Shown piece by piece: positions 1-5,963 of a stretch of 6,015 bases of DNA; the first letter of the stretch is position 1; every line of letters starts with the position of its first letter. The translations under genes and the position numbers were made by a program. Source of the stretch: Mariprofundus sp. (GTDB lineage: Bacteria; Pseudomonadota; Zetaproteobacteria; Mariprofundales; Mariprofundaceae). The notes below the pieces were generated by a model. It had not been told where the DNA came from. It saw nothing but the letters and a program-made list of their open reading frames with translations, and searched no databases. The stretch spans positions 1 through 6,015 of the forward strand of contig WFUI01000176.1 of assembly GCA_015485035.1 (NCBI GenBank), given 5' to 3'.

Positions 1-290
1 ACCACTGTCGCTGTGGCAGGAAAAATAAGATCGGGGGTCGTGGTCGAAACGACCAGAGCATCAATATCATCAATACCGATTCCGGCATCGGCTAACGCAA
101 CTTTAGCCGCTTCAACAGCCATATCCGATGTCATCTGATCTGCTGCGATAATGTGGCGCTGGTGAATACCGGTACGCTCGACGATCCACGCATCCGTGGT
201 ATCCACCATCTGTTCCAGCTCGGCATTAGCCAAAATACGTTCAGGCAGATAACCACCAATACCGGTAATGTGAACCGAAGCCAGACTCAT
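1..290 (-). CDS. fabH: 3-oxoacyl-ACP synthase III (KAS III), N-terminal part, cut by the window edge
   Basis: Translating the minus strand from the ATG at 290-288 gives 96 codons running off the left edge. The N-terminus contains [11 protein letters not shown], then [15 protein letters not shown], the conserved start of FabH thiolase-fold enzymes. Trp35 and Arg39 fall where the family binds the adenine end of CoA. The first segment of the thiolase core ([20 protein letters not shown]) follows. By family knowledge the enzyme condenses acetyl-CoA with malonyl-ACP to begin type II fatty acid synthesis in the cytoplasm. The catalytic Cys-His-Asn residues lie beyond the window, so intactness cannot be judged. 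The start overlaps the plsX stop as ATGA, and GGAG just upstream inside the plsX end can serve as ribosome binding site, implying translational coupling. Identification is firm from the motifs and from the plsX-fabH neighbourhood. Confidence 0.95.
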   Translation of the reverse strand, partial: MSLASVHITGIGGYLPERILANAELEQMVDTTDAWIVERTGIHQRHIIAADQMTSDMAVEAAKVALADAGIGIDDIDALVVSTTTPDLIFPATATV

Positions 291-1360
291 ATCTCCACCA
301 ATTCCTGTACCGATTCAGCAATATGATCGGTCAAATTTTCACTGACTTCACGACAGGCCACCGAGATAGCACTGACAAACCCGTCTGCATCTGTGCCACC
401 GTGACTCTTGACTACAATACCATTCAAACCCAGCAGCGGTGCACCATTATATTTGCCCGGATTCACTGTATCTTTAAAACGTCGTAATGCACTTCGTGCC
501 AGCAATGCGCCTGTCTTGGCTACCACGCCCGAAGTCAATTCACGCCTCATACTGTTGGCCAGAAATGTTGCAGTTCCTTCCATGGTTTTCAATGCTACAT
601 TGCCAACGAACCCGTCACAAACCACCACATCCACATCGCTGCCGAACAAGTCGGTACCCTCGACATTACCAATATAATTCAGCCCTGATTCGGCCAGTTT
701 GGCAGAGGTCAGCTTGATGACATCGGTACCCTTGATATCCTCACTGCCGATATTGAGCAGTCCGATACGTGGACTCTGCACACCCTCGGCAGCCTGCATG
801 TAACAGGAGCCCATAATTGCAAACTGCACCAGATGATCGGAATTACACTCGGTATTAGCTCCGGCATCGAGCATCAACGTGCGTCCCCCGTTCACAGCGG
901 GAATCATCGATGCAATCGCGGGGCGATCAATGCCGGACAGTGTTTTCAGAATTACTTTTGAGATCGCCATCAAGGCACCTGTATTGCCTGCACTCACCAG
1001 CGCATCCCATTCATTATCACGCACCAGACGCGCACCGACGTGAATGGAAGAGTCTTTTTTACGCCGCAAGGCATGCGAGGGGGAATCGCACATACCGACC
1101 ACATCAGTCGCCGACACCAGTGAGACCCGATCAGCAATATTGCGCTGCTGCAACAATGGCCTGAGAACATCTTCCTGACCGACAATACCAAACGTTAATG
1201 GATCAGAAAAACGATTTAAAAAACCGGCTGAAAGTGCAACTTCTAGCGCATCCAGAACCATGCCTGGAGCATGATCGCCGCCGTGCCCATCTATCAAAAT
1301 ACGAATATTTCGACCAACGCCCTGCCGGCTGCCACCGGTATTTTGATCCGGCTCAGACAA
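287..1360 (-). CDS. plsX: Phosphate acyltransferase PlsX (acyl-ACP:phosphate acyltransferase)
   Basis: The 357-residue product matches PlsX, which converts acyl-ACP plus phosphate into acyl-phosphate for PlsY in phospholipid synthesis, acting as a peripheral cytoplasmic enzyme. Visible conserved blocks are GGDHAP (27-32), SAGNTGA (123-129), LDAGAN (164-169), LLNIGSE (201-207), [11 protein letters not shown] (248-258) and [17 protein letters not shown] (305-321). Length is slightly above the usual 330-350, owing to a polar N-terminal extension of about 18 residues. The chosen start is TTG at 1360-1358. An in-frame stop (TGA, 1375-1373) lies just upstream, no in-frame ATG or GTG precedes the core, and no clear Shine-Dalgarno is seen, so the exact start is uncertain. 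The first motif reads DGHGGD where the family commonly has DAMGGD. It lies 41 bases after rpmF, and its stop overlaps the fabH start. Family assignment is firm. Confidence 0.95.
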   Translation of the reverse strand: MSEPDQNTGGSRQGVGRNIRILIDGHGGDHAPGMVLDALEVALSAGFLNRFSDPLTFGIVGQEDVLRPLLQQRNIADRVSLVSATDVVGMCDSPSHALRRKKDSSIHVGARLVRDNEWDALVSAGNTGALMAISKVILKTLSGIDRPAIASMIPAVNGGRTLMLDAGANTECNSDHLVQFAIMGSCYMQAAEGVQSPRIGLLNIGSEDIKGTDVIKLTSAKLAESGLNYIGNVEGTDLFGSDVDVVVCDGFVGNVALKTMEGTATFLANSMRRELTSGVVAKTGALLARSALRRFKDTVNPGKYNGAPLLGLNGIVVKSHGGTDADGFVSAISVACREVSENLTDHIAESVQELVEI

Positions 1361-1401
1361 TGGAATGACTGTTCATACCGGAAATCATCAAACAGTCTGG
1401 A

Positions 1402-1584
1402 TTAATCTTCGCTGGAAGTAATGACTTCGCGACCCTTATAGGTGCCGCAATGTGGACAGGCATGATGCGGACGCATCATTTCACCGCATTCAGGACATTC
1501 GGACATACCCGCAGGCACAATCCGATCATGCGACCGGCGCATATTTCGCTTGGATGTGCTCGTTTTTCTCTTTGGAACTGCCAT
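1402..1584 (-). CDS. rpmF: 50S ribosomal protein L32
   Basis: A 60-residue basic protein starting [19 protein letters not shown], the characteristic L32 N-terminus. It is followed by a zinc ribbon with cysteines 30 and 33 (CPEC) and 43 and 46 (CPHC), so this is the zinc-binding, four-cysteine form; some bacteria have L32 paralogues that have lost these cysteines. L32 is a component of the large ribosomal subunit. Length is normal for the family. The ATG at 1584-1582 is preceded by AGGAG about six bases upstream (TAGGAGAGTAGA before the start). It sits between yceD (99-base gap) and plsX (41-base gap), its usual neighbours in proteobacteria, and is probably cotranscribed with them. Confidence 0.97.
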   Translation of the reverse strand: MAVPKRKTSTSKRNMRRSHDRIVPAGMSECPECGEMMRPHHACPHCGTYKGREVITSSED

Positions 1585-1683
1585 TCTACTCTCCTACAAC
1601 AAACTACTGTTAACCGAACTTATAATAACTTCGTAAAAACTCATCATCGCGCCTATGGACAGGCTTCTTACGACACCATCAAA

Positions 1684-2217
1684 TTAATCGCCCAGCTTCA
1701 AATCACGCAAGGCAGCAAAAGGATGATCACTTTTATCCTGCGCACACTGGCATGTTTCCCTGTTCAGATCGACGCCACAACCCTGACACAGACCCTGGCA
1801 TGAATCACTGCAAATCACATCGGCTTTCCATGCCAGCCAGATATCTTCGCGCAACAGATCAAGCAGATTAATCTCGCCGGGTGGTGCCACATACTCACAC
1901 ACACTCTCGGACTCTGCATGTTGCGGCTCGTCGCCAAGCTGGAATTCCCAGGCTGATTGCCCTTCAGCCTGCCAGTCGAAATCTGCATTGCAACGACTGC
2001 ATCGGCGCCTGATCAACCCCTGCCATTGCCCGCACAACCGGTACACATCGCCAACACGTTCAAGTTCTGCCTGCCAGTGCACATCAGAGGCCAAATCGAC
2101 CAAGGCCCGCACAGAACCAGTTTCCTGATCCTGCAATAATACCCCGGAAACATCCGTATCCCACTGCCTGCCGGTTGCCGCAAGGTTCTGCAATGTCACA
2201 AGCCAGTGCCGCTGCAT
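1684..2217 (-). CDS. yceD: YceD / DUF177 family protein, large ribosomal RNA accumulation protein
   Basis: A 177-residue protein of the DUF177 family. The middle has a CxxC pair (Cys73, Cys76; RRCSRCNADF). The C-terminal part has the family signature: Cys136, Cys140, Cys144, Cys147 (GLCQGCGVDLN), Cys156 and Cys158, ending in DHPFAALRDL. The cysteine spacing suggests metal binding, but that is inference. E. coli YceD and the plant homologues have been linked to 23S rRNA accumulation; the molecular activity remains unsettled. The start ATG at 2217-2215 has a strong GGAGG (2227-2223) five bases upstream. It is the first gene of the yceD-rpmF-plsX-fabH unit and lies about 25 bases from the predicted transcription start. 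The family call is firm, the function less so. Confidence 0.93.
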   Translation of the reverse strand: MQRHWLVTLQNLAATGRQWDTDVSGVLLQDQETGSVRALVDLASDVHWQAELERVGDVYRLCGQWQGLIRRRCSRCNADFDWQAEGQSAWEFQLGDEPQHAESESVCEYVAPPGEINLLDLLREDIWLAWKADVICSDSCQGLCQGCGVDLNRETCQCAQDKSDHPFAALRDLKLGD

Positions 2218-2247
2218 GCCAACCTCCAGGCGATTAAAAACAGGCGC

Positions 2248-2263
2248 GCATTATCAATAATGC
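2248..2263. repeat. 16-base palindrome over the -10 element, possible operator
   Basis: GCATTATCAATAATGC consists of two perfect 7-base arms around a central CA. It covers the whole -10 hexamer of the yceD operon promoter. A second short palindrome, CCGGTAACCGG (2263-2273), adjoins it in the spacer and reaches the -35. A symmetrical site here is where a dimeric repressor could block RNA polymerase, but part of the symmetry may be chance, since TATAAT-like sequences are easily symmetrical. I recognise no known fatty-acid regulator consensus (it is not a FadR or FabR site as I know them). Confidence 0.4.
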
Positions 2264-2277
2264 CGGTAACCGGTCAA
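2250..2277 (-). promoter_or_regulatory. Sigma70-type promoter of the yceD-rpmF-plsX-fabH operon
   Basis: On the minus strand TTGACC (2277-2272, five of six to consensus) is separated by 16 bases from GATAAT (2255-2250, five of six). The expected transcription start is near 2243, giving a leader of about 25 bases before the yceD ATG that includes the GGAGG site. Orientation and distance fit the operon well. The call rests on sequence only. Confidence 0.75.
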
Positions 2278-2280
2278 GCC

Positions 2281-2529
2281 TTGCCTGACTGGCACGATTA
2301 CACTGCTCACGCACCAGAAAAAAACCTGCTGTGACGATTCCACCCGGACTGTGTTCTTTTAACTCATGTGAAGCAGATCCCACATGTAATGTATATCACT
2401 TTATTTTACGCGCATTGATCATAAAGTTCGCACCAGACAAAATAGAATTGTGACGAAATGATACATGCTGCAGGCATACTGATTGCTTAATCACCATGAC
2501 CGTTATTACTATGCAGCAGTTTGAAATAC
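2281..2529. other. Non-coding region upstream of the first serine-enzyme gene
   Basis: Part of the 324-base divergent gap between yceD and the gene at 2542. No convincing gene is seen. It is A/T-richer to the right (about 2386-2520), as expected for a promoter region. The promoter candidates are weak: TTGATC (2415-2420), 17 bases, CAAAAT (2438-2443), and TTGCTT (2483-2488), 18 bases, TACTAT (2507-2512). Neither is good enough to call. A 6-base inverted repeat, CATGTG (2365-2370) and CACATG (2381-2386), has half-sites 16 bases apart and could be a protein site or chance. Confidence 0.5.
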
Positions 2530-2535
2530 AAGGAG
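2530..2535 (+). promoter_or_regulatory. Ribosome binding site fixing the start at 2542
   Basis: AAGGAG lies six bases before the ATG at 2542-2544. It rules out the longer in-frame reading from TTG at 2521, which would put this site inside the coding region and add seven polar residues before the signal peptide. A second ATG at 2538 is out of frame. Confidence 0.85.
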
Positions 2536-2541
2536 ATATGC

Positions 2542-3483
2542 ATGACATCAAAGTTCCTGCTCGGATTTTTCTGTAGTTTAATGATAACGATGCCTGCGTA
2601 TTCCTTCGCTTCAAACACCACAACCCCATCCATTCGCCAGCATTCCAGCCCTGATTTGCAACAGCGCCTTGATGCCAGTATCAAGCATCTCCATCTGGAC
2701 AAGGCAGTCAGACAAAAACGTCTGTCAATTGCTCTGGTCGATATCACCAATCCATCTGATCCGAGTATGGCACAGGTCAACGGTAATGAGATGATGTATG
2801 CTGCCAGCCTGCCGAAAATAGCCATCCTGCTGGCAGCATTTGAACGCATTGCGCATGGCAAACTGACCCTGAACAATGATACCCGCGAGACCATGACAAA
2901 AATGATCCGCCACTCATCCAACAAGGATGCCACGGCTATGATCAGAAAGGTTGGCAAGGAATATATCAACCAGGTTCTGGCATCCCCGAAGTACCGGCTC
3001 TACGACCCGAACTTCAACGGCGGGCTCTGGGTTGGCAAGGAATATGCCAGCGGTGTGGCATTCCACCGCGACCCGCTGCATCACCTCTCACATGGTGCCA
3101 CAGCCATGCAGGTCGCCCGTTTTTACTATATGTTGCAAACTGGCAACCTTGTCTCCCCCACCTATTCACATGAAATGAAAACTATTTTGTCGAAGCCGGG
3201 AATCAATCATAAATTCGTCAAGGGCTTGAGCAACACCAATGCGACAATCTATAGAAAATCAGGAAGCTGGCGCTCTTTTCATGCCGACAGCGCCCTGATT
3301 GAACACAATGGCCGCCGATATATCGCAGTTGCACTGGCCCATGATTCAAAAGGCGGTGTATGGATGACGCAATTGATTCGTGAAATGGATAACATTATTT
3401 TCCAGCATGCCGACTATGTAGCTCAGGTCAGCGCCACGAAGGTTGCGAAAGCTCCACGGAATTCTGTAAAACGCATCATGTAG
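2542..3483 (+). CDS. Secreted class A beta-lactamase-like serine enzyme (SxxK family), copy 1
   Basis: The product has 313 residues. Residues 1-23 form a typical signal peptide (MTSK, a hydrophobic stretch, then YSFA with likely cleavage near Ala23), so the protein should be periplasmic. The catalytic domain (about 55-290) has Ser89-Leu-Pro-Lys92 (nucleophile and base), Ser125-Ser-Asn127 and Lys239-Ser-Gly241, in the order and spacing of class A beta-lactamases and DD-peptidases. After SSN there is no recognisable ExxLN omega loop. That position instead holds YDPNFNGGLWVGKEYASG (154-171) followed by HRDPLHHLSHGATA. Without the deacylating glutamate, efficient beta-lactam hydrolysis is unlikely. 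A peptidoglycan-related or other acyl-transfer or hydrolytic role is possible, but the substrate is unknown. The catalytic domain is about three-quarters identical to the product of 4873-5919 by my residue comparison. It ends just before a terminator shared with the convergent transporter gene. The fold call is firm, the function open. Confidence 0.85.
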   Translation: MTSKFLLGFFCSLMITMPAYSFASNTTTPSIRQHSSPDLQQRLDASIKHLHLDKAVRQKRLSIALVDITNPSDPSMAQVNGNEMMYAASLPKIAILLAAFERIAHGKLTLNNDTRETMTKMIRHSSNKDATAMIRKVGKEYINQVLASPKYRLYDPNFNGGLWVGKEYASGVAFHRDPLHHLSHGATAMQVARFYYMLQTGNLVSPTYSHEMKTILSKPGINHKFVKGLSNTNATIYRKSGSWRSFHADSALIEHNGRRYIAVALAHDSKGGVWMTQLIREMDNIIFQHADYVAQVSATKVAKAPRNSVKRIM

Positions 3484-3500
3484 CCCGTATACAACACTAC

Positions 3501-3537
3501 AAAAAACCGTCAGGGGACTCTGCCTGACGGTTTTTTT
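3501..3537. terminator. Bidirectional rho-independent terminator between convergent genes
   Basis: A perfect 8-base stem, CCGTCAGG (3507-3514) and CCTGACGG (3523-3530), with an 8-base loop. It is followed by seven T on the plus strand and preceded by six A, so the minus strand also ends in a T run. It serves the serine-enzyme gene ending at 3483 and the transporter gene, whose stop TAA (3538-3536) partly lies in the A/T tract. One hairpin can therefore stop transcription from both sides. Confidence 0.92.
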
Positions 3538-4801
3538 ATTGATTGCGTGCTGCTGCTGAAACTCTCCGCCCATGTTCTTTACTTAGTATCACCAGCGTCA
3601 TACCCCAACCGATACAAATCAGCACCACCAGCCAGACCAGATCCGTACTGGGAACCCTGAATGGCAACCACTGCGTCAACAGCAGGATCAGGAATGAACT
3701 CAACACCTTGAACAGGCGGTATCCAAACATATCAATCCATGCTTTGGCCTGAAAAATCAACAGAGGATCGATAGAAACATATAACAACTCTTTTGAAGCC
3801 CGATTGATTGAATAAGACAAACCGCGATCAGCAATCTTGAGCACTGATCCTGTCATAAGCGTCGGTGAAGCCATATAAAACATTGAACTGATCAGTACGG
3901 CAAGCGGCTGTGCACTGAGGCCCGCAATAACACCCAGCCAGCGATGTACCACCGGTACAATCAGAACATTCACGGCAATTGCCACAACCCCCAGCAAGCT
4001 GAATAATTGCCCCAAAAAAGCAGTTCGCTCGTCGCGTCCGCTCAGTGTCGCTTCAATAACGCTCATAAACTGGTATTCCACCAGTGGACTGACCATCTGC
4101 GCCAGCAATACAATCAGAGTAATCAATTTCAGATACCGATTGGAAAGAATGGCACGCCAGCTGCCTTTTTCGACATCCCGCTCTTTGACTGTAACACCAA
4201 TTTGACGGTACAGACCGGCTCGTTGCATCAATGCCGTAAGCGCAGCCAGTCCCAATAAAATGGCTGCAGCAACCAGCAGTAAATCAATAGTCTTCAATCC
4301 CGCTTGTCTGATAAGTATGTCTGTGGCCTGTCCACCAACCACACCACCTACCAGTCCTCCTGTTGCAATCAGGCCATACCAGCGCTTGCCCTCCTGCTCG
4401 GAATAGATGCTATTGGTAAGGCTCCAGAATTGTTCCACCAGAACTACGCTGAGAATATCGACAAAGATAAAAAATGCTAAAGCCGTAACCGGCACAGGAT
4501 GAATCAGTAATGGACGAAAAACGATTAATAATATGATAATGATAGATACTGTTGAAAACACCACCTGCAACCGGGAAAAACGCGCAATCAGGCGATAGTA
4601 GAATGAGACGATAAAACCAAGCGTCAATGCTGTCGCAATCCATACATAGGGCAAAAAATCACTGCCCAGAACCTCCAGGAATATTGAGCGACTGGCCGGC
4701 TTTAGATGATACAATGCAGCAATAATCAGAAAGAAATTTGTAAACAGAAACACACAGCGGAGCAAAGGCCGGTCTTGAGTCGAATCTTGCATCATTGACA
4801 T
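3536..4801 (-). CDS. ATP/ADP translocase-like (NTT/Tlc family) membrane transporter
   Basis: From the ATG at 4801 the product has 421 residues with roughly 11-12 hydrophobic segments (for example 15-32, 48-70, 79-98, 103-121, 142-160, 172-194, 224-240, 262-284, 290-312, 365-378, 386-406), so it is a polytopic inner-membrane protein. Regions resembling NTT/Tlc nucleotide carriers are VEQFWSLTNSIY (122-133) with EGKRWYG (137-143) and a glycine-rich helix. Later come NRASKELLYVSID (333-345) and KAWIDMFGYRLFK (353-365), equivalent to the carriers' TKEMAYIPLD and KAAIDVxGSRLGK blocks. Known members exchange ATP for ADP in plastids, Chlamydia and Rickettsia; distant bacterial members have unknown substrates, so nucleotide transport is inference. 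The in-frame TTG at 4897 would add 32 polar residues and run into the divergent gene, so I prefer ATG 4801 (or 4795, 4792); no strong Shine-Dalgarno is visible for any of them. It is convergent with copy 1 and divergent from copy 2. Confidence 0.82.
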   Translation of the reverse strand: MSMMQDSTQDRPLLRCVFLFTNFFLIIAALYHLKPASRSIFLEVLGSDFLPYVWIATALTLGFIVSFYYRLIARFSRLQVVFSTVSIIIILLIVFRPLLIHPVPVTALAFFIFVDILSVVLVEQFWSLTNSIYSEQEGKRWYGLIATGGLVGGVVGGQATDILIRQAGLKTIDLLLVAAAILLGLAALTALMQRAGLYRQIGVTVKERDVEKGSWRAILSNRYLKLITLIVLLAQMVSPLVEYQFMSVIEATLSGRDERTAFLGQLFSLLGVVAIAVNVLIVPVVHRWLGVIAGLSAQPLAVLISSMFYMASPTLMTGSVLKIADRGLSYSINRASKELLYVSIDPLLIFQAKAWIDMFGYRLFKVLSSFLILLLTQWLPFRVPSTDLVWLVVLICIGWGMTLVILSKEHGRRVSAAARNQ

Positions 4802-4824
4802 AATGGGTAATTCTGGAGTATGAT
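4795..4824 (+). promoter_or_regulatory. Sigma70-type promoter of the second serine-enzyme gene
   Basis: TTGACA (4795-4800, perfect) and TATGAT (4819-4824, five of six) are 18 bases apart. The expected start is near 4831, leaving a leader of about 42 bases before ATG 4873. The -35 lies over the first codons of the divergent transporter gene, whose ATG starts at 4801 on the other strand. Confidence 0.72.
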
Positions 4825-4839
4825 GACCTTGCTTGTACA

Positions 4840-4859
4840 GTCGGAATAGTTGTTTCGAC
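4840..4859 (+). other. Possible stem-loop in the mRNA leader
   Basis: In RNA, the bases from GTCGGAAT (4840-4847) can pair with GTTTCGAC (4852-4859) as an 8-pair stem with two G-U pairs and the tetraloop AGUU. It lies directly before the purine-rich ribosome site GGGGAAGG (4860-4867). It could influence mRNA stability or ribosome loading, or be chance; I see no riboswitch signature. Confidence 0.3.
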
Positions 4860-4872
4860 GGGGAAGGCGCAT

Positions 4873-5919
4873 ATGTCAAACAAACCGCGCATGGCAATCA
4901 AACTGTGGTTCAGATTAATGACCGGACTGCTTTTCTTTATGCTCGCCCCCCATAAATCCATTTCAGTTGAACATTCCCAGCAACCGATTAATAATCATAA
5001 AAGCACAACCATCAAACTGAAAAAAACTCACCCTGCAATTCGTGACCACGCCAATCCGAAAATGCAGAAAATGCTGGAACAGCACATTGCCTCACTACAC
5101 CTGAGCGGTGCGATCCGCGATAAACGTCTGGCCGTTGCACTGGTAGATGTCACCAATCCGGCCTCCCCCAGCATGGCGCAGGTCAACGGTGATGAAATGA
5201 TGTATGCCGCCAGCATGCCCAAAATTGCAATCCTGCTTGCCGCCTTTGAACGTATCGCAGCCGGAAAGCTGCCTCTGGATAATGATTTGCGTAAAACGAT
5301 GACCAGTATGATCCGCCACTCTTCCAACAAAGCCGCTACGGAAATGATAAGAAAAGTTGGCGGAAATTATATCAATGAAGGACTCGAATCACCGAAATAC
5401 AAACTCTATGATCCGAATCACAACGGAGGCCTGTGGGTTGGCAAGGAATATGCCAGCGGGGCAGCCTTCCATCGTGACCCGCTGCACCACCTCTCTCACG
5501 GAGCCACTGCCATTCAGACCGCGCGCTATTACTACCTGCTGGAAACCGGGCAGCTGGTATCACCGAAATATTCACATGAAATGAAAAACATCCTTTCCAA
5601 ACCCGGCATCAGCCACAAATTTGTTAAAGGCCTGGAAGCCAGTCATTACAGTGATTTACAGATGTACCGGAAATCAGGTACCTGGCGCACCTACCATGCC
5701 GACAGTGCCCTGATTGAGCACGGTGGTCGTCGCTATATTGCTGTTGCTCTGGCCAGAGACCCCAAAGGCGGCCAGTGGATGAAGAAACTCATCCATGAAA
5801 TGGATGCAATCATTGTTTCCCTTCATGCACACGATGCAGACGTTGCATCAACCGATGCACTCGGGTCGCTAGCGTCTGCTGAGCCACAGCCGAGTTCTTC
5901 TTCAAAACATTTGATGTAA
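4873..5919 (+). CDS. Exported or membrane-anchored class A beta-lactamase-like serine enzyme, copy 2
   Basis: The product has 348 residues. A basic, hydrophobic N-terminus (about 8-25, KLWFRLMTGLLFFMLAP) lacks a clear AxA cleavage site, so it may be an uncleaved anchor or a signal peptide. A polar, lysine-rich linker (about 35-60) follows. The catalytic domain carries Ser114-Met-Pro-Lys117, Ser150-Ser-Asn152 and Lys267-Ser-Gly269. As in the paralogue at 2542-3483, the class A ExxLN loop is not found, and YDPNHNGGLWVGKEYASG (179-196) stands in that region. Compared with copy 1 it has a longer N-terminal linker, three extra residues before KSG (EASHYSDLQMY, 255-265) and a Ser-rich tail (QPSSSSKHLM). 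Start ATG 4873 has GGAAGG five bases upstream; the next ATG (4891) has no such site. It has its own predicted promoter. Likely periplasm-facing; substrate unknown. A DD-peptidase-like or esterase-like activity is as plausible as any beta-lactam function. Confidence 0.85.
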   Translation: MSNKPRMAIKLWFRLMTGLLFFMLAPHKSISVEHSQQPINNHKSTTIKLKKTHPAIRDHANPKMQKMLEQHIASLHLSGAIRDKRLAVALVDVTNPASPSMAQVNGDEMMYAASMPKIAILLAAFERIAAGKLPLDNDLRKTMTSMIRHSSNKAATEMIRKVGGNYINEGLESPKYKLYDPNHNGGLWVGKEYASGAAFHRDPLHHLSHGATAIQTARYYYLLETGQLVSPKYSHEMKNILSKPGISHKFVKGLEASHYSDLQMYRKSGTWRTYHADSALIEHGGRRYIAVALARDPKGGQWMKKLIHEMDAIIVSLHAHDADVASTDALGSLASAEPQPSSSSKHLM

Positions 5920-5963
5920 CCACAACCATATAATCCAGCACCGGTGCACCCGCCGGAGATTCT
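5920..5963. other. Short spacer after the second serine-enzyme gene
   Basis: No terminator hairpin with a T run is seen between the stop at 5917-5919 and the possible start at 5964. The only structure is the 10-base palindrome GCACCGGTGC (5938-5947). Readthrough into a downstream gene is therefore possible. Confidence 0.4.

Noticed and set aside
1585..1683. Possible internal promoter between yceD and rpmF
   Set aside because: A TATAAG/TATTAT -10-like sequence is present on the minus strand, but no reasonable -35 is found at the right distance.
1450..1803. 117-residue plus-strand open frame across rpmF and the yceD end
   Set aside because: It is antisense to two conserved genes, with no ribosome site or recognisable domain.
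2487..2969. 160-residue open frame on the minus strand opposite the first serine-enzyme gene
   Set aside because: It lies antisense to a well-supported gene; the cysteine- and arginine-rich composition looks like a reading-frame shadow, and no domain is recognisable. A similar shadow appears opposite copy 2 (5028-5330).
4874..4879. Perfect TTGACA on the minus strand, a possible transporter promoter -35
   Set aside because: No acceptable -10 lies 15-19 bases downstream (GAAACA at a 17-base gap). Treated as chance; the transporter's promoter remains unidentified.
4802..4897. Longer transporter start at TTG 4897
   Set aside because: The extra 32 residues are polar and not typical of the family, they overlap the start of the divergent gene, and they contain no ribosome site in a useful place. 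ATG 4801 is preferred.
2542..5919. Composite transposon, with the two similar genes as flanking repeats
   Set aside because: The similarity is at protein level and confined to the coding regions, with a diverged DNA sequence and different ends. No transposase, terminal inverted repeats or target duplication is seen.
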